Part shown: in pieces, positions 33,355 through 45,121 of the stretch
Layout: each line of letters begins with the position of its first letter
Numbering within the stretch: position 1 is the first letter of the stretch
DNA from: Sorghum bicolor
Lineage: Eukaryota > Streptophyta > Magnoliopsida > Poales > Poaceae
Direction of reading: 5' to 3'
Assembly: GCF_000003195.3 (NCBI RefSeq)
Contig: NW_018396405.1
Coordinates: 271,425 to 335,424, forward strand
Length of the DNA stretch: 64,000 nucleotides
Translations under genes and position numbers: made by a program
The notes under the pieces: model-generated
The model's database searches: none
What the model was told of the DNA's origin: nothing
Seen by the model: only the letters and a program-made list of their open reading frames with translations

Positions 33355-36300
33355 TTAGGGATAGAAAGGACGCAGTTTGTCTATGTGCCAGGAATTGGGC
33401 AAGCGTGTTCCATCTGGGTACGCGAGTCTGTAAGATGTACGGCGTGTGACTTCGGCAACCACAAAGGGTCCTTCCCAAGGTGTAGATAACTTGTGCATTC
33501 CTTCCTGGCTTGTTTTTCATTTGAGTACCAGATCACCGACCATGAAGGAGCGGTCTTTGACGTTCCTGTTGTGGTACCGCCTAATAGCCTCGAGATATTT
33601 TGCTGTTCGGAGGCACAAGATTAGGCGCTTTTCTTCTGTGCAGTTGATTTCGAGCTCTCTCGTGAGGTCGGTCGAAGATTGGTCGAAATGTTCGACTCTT
33701 AGAGATCCAAAGACCACGTCTGAAGGGAGCACTGCCTCGGTGCCGTAAACTATGAAGTAAGGCGATACACCCGTGTTGCGACTAGTCTGTGTTCGGAGAC
33801 CCCAGACCACAGCCGGTAACTCTTTCATCCATCGTCCTGGTGCTCTGTCGTTTTCAATATACAGCCTTTTCTTCAAAGTGTCGATAATCATTCCGTTTGC
33901 TCGCTCCACTTGACCGTTAGCCCGCGGGTGGGCTACCGACACATACTTTATGACTATGCCTCTATCATCGCAGAAGTCCCAGAATGTAGTTCCGGTGAAC
34001 TGGGTGCCCAGGTCAGTGATTATGCTATTGGGAACCCCGAAACTATGTATGATTTGATTGAGGAACTCCACAGCCTTCTCGGAAGTTGCTTTGACCAGTG
34101 GCATGTACTCAATCCATTTCGAGAACTTGTCGATTAGCACGAAGTCAAATTTGAAATTGCCGAGGGCCGGCTTGAATGGCCCGATCATGTCGAGGCCCCA
34201 GCAGGCGAATGGCTAGGACGACGGAATCGTCTGAATCTCGTGAGCAGGTACGTGGGTCCGCTTGGCGAAGAACTGGCATCCTTCATAGTGTCGGACCAGT
34301 TTCTCAGCGTCGGCAACTGCGGTTGGCCAGTAAAAACCTGCTCGGAAAGCCTTCCCGACCAGTGTTCTGGAAGTAGCGTGGTTGCCGCAAGACCCGGCGT
34401 GTATGTCGTCCAGAAGCTTGATGCCATCATCTTGTGATATGCATTTCAGCAATACTTCTGAACTTGCGTTCTTACGCATAAGTTTGCCATCAACCAGTAT
34501 GTAATTCTTAGATCGCCGAATAAGGCGCTCGTTCTCCGTTTTATCTTGAAATCCCGAACCGTCCGATAGATACTTGACGAAGGGAGTGCACCAGTCGTGG
34601 CTGCAGGTTGTCGGAGCGGTATCGTCTATGAGCATTGCCTCATTAGGTTGCTTGTCGACCAGGTCTGTACCGACACTTGGTGTGTGAATATCTTGGACGA
34701 AAACGCCCTACGGGAGCTTGGCCCGGGATGACCCTATCTTCGACAATGCATCTGCTGCCTAGTTCCTGTCCGGGACCACGTGGATGTATTCTATGCCGTA
34801 AAAATTGGATTCCCATTTCCGGATTTCTTTGCAGTAGAGGTCCATCTTCTCGTGAGTTGTGTCCCACTCCTTGTTTAACTGGTTGATGACCAGGGCAGAG
34901 TCACAATGGACGTAAAGGCGTTTCACTCCCAGTTCAACAGCTAGTCAGATGCTGTGCAGGCATGCTTCGTATTCGGCGACGTTGTTGGATGCTGGAAAGA
35001 GGATCCTAAGGACGTAACAGAGTTTGTCCTTGTTTGGCGAGACGAAAAGTATTCGAGCACCGGCTCCATTGATGTTCAATGATCCGTCAAAGAACATTGA
35101 CCAGTGGTCGAAGACATATGGGGAGGGGTGCTCGTTTAGGTCCGTCCATTCTACGATGAAGTCGACCAGGGCCTGAGATTTGACGGTAGTGCGACTCTGA
35201 AAATCTAAGGAAATTGGGCATAACTCCATTGCCCACTTCACAATTCTTCCGTTGGCGTCTTTGTTGCGCAGAATGTCCCCCAGTGGAAAACTGGTAGTAA
35301 CTAGCACCCTGTGACCGTCGAAGTAGTGCTTCAGCCTTCTTGAGGTGATTAAGATGGCGTAGATTAGCTTTTGTATCTGAGGGTACCTGGTCATGGATTC
35401 GTTGAGGACTTCGCTTATGAAGTATACGGGCCTCTAGACTTTGTAGACATGGCTTGGTTCATGTCGCTTGACCACGAGCACCGTGGAGATGACCCGATCA
35501 GTCGCTGCTAAATAGAGAAGCAGGTCCTCGTTAGGTTGAGGTGCGGTGAGAACAGGTGGTGAGGTGAGGAAGGTCTTGAGCTGGGTGAACGCCGTGTTGG
35601 CTTCTTCTGTCCAGGAGAATTTTTCTGACGCTTTTAGCAGTTTGAAAAAGGGAAGGCCTTTTTCCCCCAATCTGGAGATGAACCGGCTGAGGGCGGTCAT
35701 GCATCTGGTGAGCTTTTAAATGTCTTTGACGTTTCTGGGTGGCCGCATATCGAGCACTCCTTTAACTTTTGAGGGGTTCGGCCGTATGCCATCGCGACTG
35801 ACGATGTTGCCGAGCAGTAGGCCAGAGGAGACCCCAAAGATACACTTTTTGGGGTTGAGTTTCCACTTGTATTTGTTTAGCGCCTTAAAAGTGCGGTCCA
35901 AGTTGTCGATCAGGGTGCCTGCGTCCCTGGTTTTAACAACAACGTCGTCAACGTAAGCCTCGACGAGGTCGTCACGTATCTCGTCGCAGAGGCATTGTTG
36001 AATAGCGCGTTGATAGGTGGCCCCAGCGTTTTTCAGTCCAAAAGACATGGAGGTGTAACAATATGCACCGAAAGGAGTAATGAAGGAGGTTTTGATCTGG
36101 TCGTCTTCCTTTTAGCGAGATCTGGTGGTAACTAGAGTAACAGTCGAGGAAAGAAAGGAGTTCACATCTGGCCGTTGAGTTGACCACCTCGTCGATACGA
36201 GGGAGACCGAAAGGATCTTTAGGACAGTGTTTATTGAGATCAGTGTAATCAACGCACATTCTCCATTCACAATTCTTTTTTCTTACAAAAACTGGATTGG

Positions 36301-36478
36301 CAAGCCAATCGGGATGATACACTTCTTTAATAAATCTGACTGCTAGCAGCCGTGTTATTTCTGTCCTAATAGCCTCTGTTTTGTCACGAGCGAATCGTCG
36401 TAGTTTCTGCTTGATAGGTCTTGCGGTCTTTGAGACGTTCAAGGAGTGCTCGATCAGGTTTCGTGGGACGCCGGGCAT
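33355..36478 (-). pseudogene. pol: Tat pol, copy 2: reverse transcriptase, two RNase H domains, integrase; several stops and a frameshift
   Basis: The ancestral stop is TAA at 33357-33355. Integrase lies at about 33600-34450 (GSCGNHATS, CEGCQFF in diverged form, [19 protein letters not shown]). The second RNase H lies at about 34700-35110 ([25 protein letters not shown]) and the first at about 35150-35700. Reverse transcriptase lies from about 35720 to 36400 and includes YVDDVVVK. Most of the frame is shared, but it is cut by stops near 33517, 34213, 34640, 34945, 35434 and 35716. One extra base in the A run at about 36110-36116 puts the N-terminal RT segment in another frame. It is clearly the same family as 11552-14704 but more damaged. 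Confidence 0.92.
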
Positions 36479-36516
36479 GTCTGCGGGTTTCCATGCAAAG
36501 ATACTTACATTGTCCC

Positions 36517-39500
36517 TTAGAAACCTGACGAGCGCGTCTTCCTAATTGGGGTCCAGGTCAGCCCCGATGAGGGCCGTTTTGTCGGGGCTGCCGTCGACCA
36601 GCTGCACTTCCTTGTGCTCTTTGGATTTGGAGCTTTTCCTAGGGGTCTCCTGTTCGGGTATTTAGAGCTGGTCGGAGGGAAGTTGTGTGGCTTGAGCTGC
36701 AGTTTCTGCCATGCGAATCGAGAGATTGATTCCTCAATGATCTTGAAGCTTTCCTCCTCGCAAGTGTATGCGGTGTAGACGTTGCCTCTGACGGTTAAGA
36801 CGCCCTTCTCTGTTGGCATTTTGAGGACCAGATATGAGTAGTGCAGAACTGCCATGAATTTGGTCAGCGATGGGCGGCCTAGAATTGCATGATAGGTGCC
36901 GTCGAAGTCGGCGACCACAAAGTTGACGAACTCTGTGCGGAAGTGGTCTGGCGTTCCAAACTGGACGGGCAGCGTTATCTGCCCAAGGGGTACTAAACTT
37001 TGACCTAGCAGGACGCCCCAAAACTGAGCATTATACGGCTTTAGTTGTGCTGGGGTTAGCTTGAGGGCAGGCAAGCTGTTGCGGAAAAGGATGTCAATGG
37101 AGCTGCCCCCGTCGACGAGCACGCGCTCGAACCTGACGCTATTGATGCAAGGGTCCAGGATCAGAGGAAAACGTCCCGGTTCCGGGATGGCGGCCCATTG
37201 GTCCTGCCTGTTGAAGGAGATCTCTCTATGCGACCAGGGAGGGAATTTTGGGTCAGTGATCAGGCCGTCTGCGCTATCCACATTGAGGCAGGCTCTCTTC
37301 AGGAGCTTTCTTTCTCGTTTAGACTCGATGGAAACTTTGCCTCCGAAGATGGAGTGCACCACGTCGGTGGGACTGACATACTGGTGTGGAGGGTCCCTAT
37401 CCTGGTCGTCGTCTTCGTCTTCGTGACCATGTCTGTCCTGTTTCCCATTTTTCTTGGCGGAGTCCCCCTGAGCAGCCCGCTGTGTGTAGATGCTTTTGAG
37501 GACACGGCATTCTTCCATCGTGTGATTGGACTTGGGATGGAGTTGGCATGGTCCTTTCAGCATCTTGTTGTAGTCCTCCTGGTAATCTCGCCGTACATTA
37601 GGGTGCTTGACTGTGTTCACCTCGTGGTCGTTGTCACGAGGTCGCTTGCCTCTGAAATCGTCACAGTTGTCGCGTCGCCTGTCCCAACCTTCTCGGTGGT
37701 CGCGGTTGTCACTGCGGCGGGGGTTCCGGTTGTCGAAGCGTCCACGACTGTCGTCTCGTCGGGGAGGCTGGTCGGCGCCTCTTGCATCTTCTCGAATGAG
37801 TTTTTCTGCGTCGTCGGCATCGGCGTAGTTTTTAGCCGTGGCGAGGAGCCCGGCGACCGTGGCCGGTCTTTTGCGTAGTAGCTTGTTTCTCAATGCTTCA
37901 TGGAAGCGTAGGCCCTTGATGAAGGCCGATATAGCCTCGTCATGAGAAATCTTCAGAATTTTGAGACGCATATCCGAGAAACATTGGATGTAATCGCGTA
38001 AGGGCTCATTCTTCCTGTCCCTTATCCTCTCGAGATCGTACTTGTTTCTAGGCTGCTCGCAGGTAGCAATGAAATTGTCGATGAACGCCTGGCCCACTTC
38101 TTTCCAAGAATCGAAGGAGTCCTCGGGTAGGCCGAGGAGCCATTGATGGCTAGCATGGTCGAGGACGACCGGGAAGTAATTTGCCATGACGTGTTCGTCT
38201 CTTGCTGCTGATCGGACTGCGATCTCGTAAAGAGTGATCCAGTTTTAAGGGTTTTCCTTGCCGTCGTATTTTTTAAGCTTCTCGAGCTTAAAGTTGCGGG
38301 GCCATACGACTTGGCAAAGGTGTGAAGAGAACTACCTTAGGCCGAGGGGCCATGTGCTGCATCGTACTCAATGCGTCGCAGGTTTTCGTGTACCGCTCTT
38401 TCCGTAGCGCGCCTGTTGATGCGGTCACGGGCGTCTTTAGGAGGGATGTTGTATCGTAGATCCCTGTCCTGGTTTACTTCCTGACCACGCTCGTGCCTCT
38501 GCTCACGGTAACCGCCGGTGTCCTGACCACGGTTGTCGTGTCCCGCGCCCTTCCTGCGACCGTTGGGGGAGCGGCTATGATGGCGCCCGCTGGGTCGTGG
38601 TGAAGTCCGGCTGCGATGAGTCTGGTCGGAGGAAACCTCCGCGTAGGAGACGGCTTGGATACTTTTGAGTAAAGTGGTTGTCTGCCCCATTGCGGCGATC
38701 AGGTGCGCTCGTATGCTGGATCAGATACCCTGGTATTCTGGGGTATCGGGGAACCGGTCCAGGTTTGCCATGGCGACAGCCACGTCAGCGCTTGGCGTCT
38801 TGTAGACTGGCTGGTTCCCGACCATATCGAAAGCATCGCTGAGGTTTTGTGGCGCAAGTTGTCGTTCCTCGTCCGCTCGCCGCTGAGCACGATCGACATT
38901 GCGCTGCTCGTGGAGTTGCTTTTGCTCGTCGGTTTCGCCATCGACAACTGGTTCGTCGCTGCTGACGTTAAAGATCAGATCTCATCGCCGAGGTGGGAAG
39001 ACTAGAAAACGAGAAAAACCTGGAGGGTATGGTGGTAGATCCAGGTCGTAGTCTTCATCCTCGGAGTGTAGAACCTCGGTAGGGACAGACCCTGTGCTGG
39101 AGTTCGTACTGGTAGCGTTATTGTCCGGCAGGACTCGGATGGATACCATATTGACGTAATGATGAGCTGGTCGGCTGCTCCGGCGCGACAACAAGCCCGC
39201 CTTATGGAATAGAGATTGCGTATGCTGCGAATACTGGTCGTCCGTGTTGTTCAGACCATAAGGACAATTCTGGTCTGGGGAAGCTGTCTCGAGCTTGACA
39301 GATCGTCCCGTGGGGGTCGACGTTACTGTCAGGGACGTCTCCAGTTGTTCGTGCGTGGTGACACGAGTTGGCCGAGGGGAGTCGAAAAAATTTGTTGATG
39401 TCGCCTGATCGGTCCGTTGTGAGATCGAACCCACCAGGTTGGAGGCTTCGAGGAGCTTGAGGTCGGTGCGATCAAGGGCTTGGAGAAGATTCGAGTTGTC

Positions 39501-39707
39501 GACCTGCTTCGCCCTGTAACGAGGGGGCGGAGATCGGGTGTTCGGAGTCGGCGTGATCGTAGTCGGCGCCTCAGCTGTCCCAGTTTGGATCTAGGTTTTT
39601 TTCGAGGTCGTGGTCGCGAGGCCACCGCCGCGTGTTGTCCAAGTAATCTGGCCGATGGTGAATGTGAGGCCTTCCGCCACGGCCGTGGAAGCTGGAACGA
39701 TGACCAT
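36517..39707 (-). pseudogene. gag: Tat gag and protease, copy 2, N-terminal part broken
   Basis: The segment 38187 to 36517 is open for 556 codons. It holds the C-terminal half of the gag core (AISAFIKGLRFHEALRNK), the Cys/His motif CQLHPKSNHTMEEC and the protease site VLVDGGSSIDILF. Its end is out of frame with pol. Upstream, the N-terminal half is in another frame from the probable start ATG at 39707 down to about 38340. Stops interrupt it, for example near 38982 and 38337. The N-terminus matches copy 1 (MVIVPAS against MVTIPAS). The protein was a structural and RNA-binding Gag fused to protease. Confidence 0.9.
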
Positions 39708-39736
39708 CTTGTTCGTCGGGAGAGCTGTACACACAC

Positions 39737-39754
39737 CCCCTACCTGGCACGCCA
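39737..39754 (-). other. primer binding site of Tat copy 2
   Basis: Read on the minus strand it is TGGCGTGCCAGGTAGGGG, one base inside the 5' LTR end. It differs from copy 1 at one base. The tRNA is not identified. Confidence 0.68.
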
Positions 39755-39755
39755 C

Positions 39756-40222
39756 TGTCAACGAAATCTAGTCGGCAGTCTACCTTGGGGTATACCCATG
39801 GTAGTAGTTTATCGGTAGATGGTGCGCAAGCTACGAACTTGATGGTGACGCAAGACACGGACAAGGTTTCTATCTAGGTTCAGCCGCCGTGTGGGCGTAA
39901 TACCTACGTCCTGCGTCTGTTTGTATTGCTGTGGATTGTGTTGAGTTTAGATGATATGTCCTAGGGGGGTCCCTTGCCTCTCTTTATATAGTCCAGAGGG
40001 CAGGGTTACAGATCTAGAAACTAATCCCAGTCGGTTACAATTACCATAGATAGTACAATATCAATTCCTATTCTAACTGACTAGAATCTGGCTTGATCTC
40101 CACGTCTTGTTTCCTTGCGTGAAACTCCGAGCAGTTAGATCAAGCCTTGGACTGTCTTCGTGATGGGCCAAGCCTCCTGGCCCAAGTCTAGCCGTAAGGG
40201 TATAGGGGTTTATACCCCCACA
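39756..40222 (-). repeat. 5' LTR of Tat copy 2 (467 bp)
   Basis: On the plus strand it begins TGTCAACGAAATCTAG and ends TTATACCCCCACA, next to the target duplication TTCGT at 40223. A TATA box reads TATATAAA on the minus strand (39983-39990). Confidence 0.95.
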
Positions 40223-43200
40223 TTCGTGCACCTATCTTGCATCAAGATTAGCACTATCTCCAAACAAAGCAAACTGAGCTTCCACTTGAGCCTCTTTATC
40301 CAGGAGTATCATCGGGTGCATCCAAAATGGTTTCTTAGCTTATGATGCATTAGGCACAAGAAGTGATTCGGTCTGTGGTGCACTGGGCACAAACCATGCA
40401 ACTATCTTGCACCGAAACTAATACTATCTCCAACTGGACCGAAGCGAGATTCCATATGATACACTTCATCTAGTAGTTCCATCGGGTGCATCAACAGTTC
40501 CATCAGGTGTGTCCAAATTGATTTTTGACCATATGGTATGTTCGATGCAATTCGTGCACAAAACTTGCATCAAGATTAGAACTATCTCCAAGCAGACAGA
40601 ACCAAGATTCCACATGAGCCTCTTCACCAAGGAGTACCATCATGTGCGTCCAAAATAGTTTCTTAGCCTATGGTGCATTAGGCACAAACCATGTACCTAT
40701 CTTGCACCGAAACAAACACTATCTCCAAAGAAACCGAAGTGAGATTCTATATGACACACGTCATCTAGGAGTTCTATTGGGTGCTTCCAAATCTATTTCA
40801 AAGCATATGGTACGTTCGATGCAATTCGTGTACTGAGTTTCCACTTGAGACCCTTTACCCAGGAGTATCATCGGGTCCATCCAAAATGGTTTCTTAGCCT
40901 ATGATGCATTAGGCGCAAACTATGTACCTATCTTGCACCAAAACTAACTCTGTCTCCCAATAGACCAAAGCGAGATTCTATATGACACATGTCATCTAGG
41001 ACTTCTATTAGGGTGCATCCAAATGGATTTCTTAGCATATGGTATGTTCCATGCAAACCGTCCACCTATCTTCAGTCAAGATTAGCACTATCTCCAAACA
41101 GATCGAACCGACCTTCCACTTGAGCCTCTTCACCTAGGATTATCATCGGGTGCTTCCATAATGGTTTTTTGAGCCTATGGTGCATTATGCGCAAACCATG
41201 CACCAATCTTGCACCTAAACTAACACTGTCTCCAAACAGATTGAAGTGAGATTCCATATGACACCCATGATCTAGGAGTTCTATCGGGTGTGTCCAAATT
41301 GATTTATGAAAATATGGTACGTTCCATGCAAACCGTACACCTATCTTTCATCAAGATTAGCACTATCTCCAAACAGACCGAACCGAGCTTTCACTTGAGC
41401 CTCTTCACCTAGGAGTACCATCGGGAACTTCCACAACGATTTCTGAGCCTATGGTGCACTAGGCGCAAACCATGCAACTATCTTGCACCGAAACTAATAC
41501 TACCTCCAATTGGACCGAAGTGAGATTCCAAATGATACACTTCATCTAGTAGTTCCATCGGATGCATCTACAGTTCCATCGGGTGTGTCCAAATTGATTT
41601 ATGAGCATATGGTATGTTCCATGCAAACCGTGCACCTATCTTGCATCAAGATTAGAACTATCTCCAAACAAACAGAACCAAGATTCCACATGAGCCTCTT
41701 CACCAAGGAGTACCATTGCGTGCATCCAAAATAGTTTCTTAGCCTATGGTGCATTAGGCACAAACCGTGTACCTATCTTACACCGAAACTAACACTATCT
41801 CCAAAGAGACCGAAGTGAGATTCTATATGACACACATCATCTAGGAGTTCTATTGGGTGCTTCCAAATATATTTCTATGCATATGGTACGTTCGATGCAA
41901 TTCGTGCACCTATCTTGCATCAAGATTTGCACTATCTCCAAACAAAGCAAAGTGAGCTTCCACTTCAGCCCCTCTACCTAGGAGTATCATCGGGTGCATC
42001 CAAAATGGTTTCTTAGCCTATGATGCATTAGGCGCAAACTTTGTACCTATCTTGCACCAAAACTAACTCTGTCTCCAAACATACCAAAGCGAGATTCCAT
42101 ATGACACATGTCATCTAGGAGTTCTATTGGGATGCGTCCAAATGGATTTCTTAGCATATGGTATGTTCCATGCAAACCGTGCACCTAACTTGCATCAAGA
42201 TTAGCACTATCTCGAAACAGATCAAACCGACCTTCCACTTGAGCCTCTTCACCTAGGATTATCATCGGGTGCTTCCATAATGGTTTCTGAGCCTATGGTG
42301 CAATATGCGCAAACCATGCACCAATCTTGCACCTAGACTAACACTGTCTCCAAACATATTGAAGCAAGATTCCATATGACACACATGATCTAGGAGTTCT
42401 ATCGGGTGCGTCCAAATTGATTTCCAAGAATATGGTTTGTTCCATGCAAACCGTACACCTATCTTGCATAAAGATTAGCACTATCTCCAAAAAAACCGAA
42501 CCGAGCTTTCACTTGAGCCTCTTCTCCTAAGAGTACCATCAGGAACTTCCACAACGGTTTTTGTGCCTATGGTGCACTGGCACAAACCATGCACCTATCT
42601 TGCACCGAAACTAATACTATCTCCAACTGGACTGAAGCGAGATTCCATATGATACACTTCATCTAGTAGTTCTATTGGGTGCATCAACTGTTCCATCGGG
42701 TGTGTCCAAATTGATTTCTGAGCATATTGTATGTTTCATGCAAACTGTGCACCTATCTTGCATCAAGATTAGAACTATCTCCAAACAGACAGAACCAAGA
42801 TTCCACATGAGTCTCTTCACCAAGGAGTACCATCGCGTGTGTCCAAAATAGTTTCTTAGCCTATGGTGCATTAGGCACAAACCGTGTACCTATCTTGCAC
42901 CAAAAGTAACAGTATCTCCAAAGAGACCGAAGTGAGATTCTATATGACACACGTCATCTAGGAGTTCTATTGGGTGCTTCCAAATATATTTCGAAGCATA
43001 TGGTATGTTCGATGCAATTCGTGCACCTATCTTGCATCAAGATTAGCACTATCTCCAAACAAATCAAACTGAGCTTCCACTTGAGCCCCTTTACCCAACA
43101 GTATCATCGGGTGCATCCAAAATGGATTCTTAGCCTATGATGCATTAGGCGCAAACTGTGTACCTATCTTGCACCAAAACCAACTCTGTCTCCAAACAGA

Positions 43201-45121
43201 CCAAAGCGAGATTCTATATGACACATGTCATCTAGGAGTTCTATTGGAGTGCGTCTAAATGGATTTCTTAACATATGGTATGTTCCATTCAAACCGTGCA
43301 CCTATCTTGCATCAAGATTAGCATTATCTCCAAACAGATCGAAGCGACCTTCCACTTGAGCCTCTTCACCTAGGATTATCATCGGGTGCTTCCATAATGG
43401 TTTCTGAGCCTATGGTGCATTATGCGCAAACCATGCACCAATCTTGCACCTAAACTAACACTGTCTCCAAACAGATTGAAGCGAGATTCCATATGACACA
43501 CATGATCTAGGAGTTCTATCGGGTGCGTCCAAATTGATTTCTAAGAATATGGTACGTTCCATGCAAACCGTACACCTATCTTTCATCAAGATTAGCACTA
43601 TCTCTAAACAGACCGAACCGAGCTTTCACTTGAGCGTCTTCACCTAGGAGTACCATCGGGAACTTCCACAACGATTTCTAAGCCTATGGTGCACTAGGCA
43701 CAAACCATGCAACTATCTTGCACCGAAACTAATACTATCTCCAACTGGACTGAAGTGAGATTCCATATGATACACTTCATCTAGTAGTTCCATCGGGTGC
43801 ATCTACAGTTCCATCGGGTGTGTCCAAATTGATTTCTAAGCATATGGTATGTTCTATGCAAACCGTGCACCTATCTTGCATCAAGATTAGAACTATCTCC
43901 AAACAGACAAAACCAAGATTTCACATGAGCCTCTTCACCAAGGTGTACCATCGTGTGCGTCCAAAATAGTTTCATAGCCTATGGTGCATTAGGTACAAAC
44001 CGTGTACCTATCTTGCACCAAAACTAACACTATCTCCAAAGAGACTGAAGTCAGATTCTATATGACACACGTCATCTAGGAGTTCTATTACGTGCTTCCA
44101 AATATATTTCTAAGCATATGGTACGTTCGATGCAATTCGTGCACCTATCTTGCATCAAGATTAGCACTATCTCCAAACAAAGCAAACTGAGCTTCCACTT
44201 GAGCCCCTTTACCCAGGAGTATCATCGGGTGCATCCAAAATGGTTTCTTAGCCTATGATGCATTAGACACAAACTGTGTACCTATCTTGCACCAAAACTA
44301 ACTCTGTCTCCAAACAAACCAAAGCGAGATTCCATATGACACATGTCATCTAGGAGTTCTATTGGGATGCGTCCAAATGGATTTCTTAGCATATGGTATG
44401 TTCGATGCAAACCGTGCACCTATCTTGCATCAAGATTAGCACTATCTCGAAACAGATCGAAGCGACCTTCCACTTGAGCCTCTTCACCTAGGAGTATTAT
44501 CGGGTGCTTCCATAATGGTTTCTGAGCCTATGGTGCATTATGCGCAAACCATGCACCAATCGTGCACCTAAACTAACACTGTCTCCAAACAGATTGAAGC
44601 AAGATTCCATATGACACACATGATCTAGGAGTTCTATCGGGTGCGTCCAAATTGACTTCTGAGAATATGGTATGTTGCATGCAAACCGTACACCTATCTT
44701 TCATCCAGATTAGCACTATCTCCAAACAGACCGAACCGAGCTTTCACTTGAGCCTCTTCACCTAGGAGTACCATCAGGAACTTCCACAACGGTTTTTGAG
44801 CCTATGGTGCGCTGGGCACAAACCATGCACCTATCTTGCACCGAAACTAATACTATCTCCAACTGGACTGAAGCGAGATTCCATATGATACACTTCATCT
44901 AGTAGTTCCATCGGGTGCATCTACAGTTCCATCAAGATTAGAACTATCTTCAAATAGATAGAACCAAGATTCCACTTGAGCATCTTCACCAAGGAGTATC
45001 ATCGTGTGCGTCCAAAATAGTTTCTTAGCCTATGGTGCATTAGGCACAAACCATGTACCCATCTTGCACCGAAACTAACACTATCTCCAAAGAGACCGAA
45101 GTGAGATTCTATATGACACAC
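40223..45121 (+). repeat. 137-bp satellite, array segment 3, with rearranged units
   Basis: The sequence continues from monomer 2 after Tat copy 2. The 21-bp marker of monomer 7 is found near 40480, 41556, 42667, 43788 and 44908. Three deletions disturb the pattern: monomer 2 joins monomer 7 at about 40355-40380, part of monomer 2 is lost at about 40829, and the junction CCATC/AAGATTAG at about 44930 removes the end of monomer 7 and the start of monomer 8. The array ends inside monomer 1 at 45121, where copia element 2 is inserted. Confidence 0.95.
45117..45121. repeat. probable left target site duplication CACAC of copia element 2
   Basis: These are the five satellite bases directly before the LTR start TGAAAGG at 45122. 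The matching copy would lie beyond the right edge of the window, because the far LTR is split by another element. Confidence 0.5.

Larger units (their letters stand above)
28018..40222 (-). mobile_element. Ty3/gypsy Tat-lineage element, copy 2, complete (12,205 bp)
   Basis: Two LTRs (465 and 467 bp) flank a 11.3-kb interior, with an exact 5-bp target duplication TTCGT outside. On the minus strand the order is 5' LTR (right), primer site, gag, protease, reverse transcriptase, two RNase H domains, integrase, a 4.9-kb 3' region, 3' LTR (left). The 3' region holds a multi-exon gene on the plus strand and a 70-bp tandem repeat. By eye the two LTRs differ at about 22 positions plus two indels in 465 bp, so the insertion is not recent. 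Gag-pol is decayed by stops and frameshifts. Confidence 0.96.
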
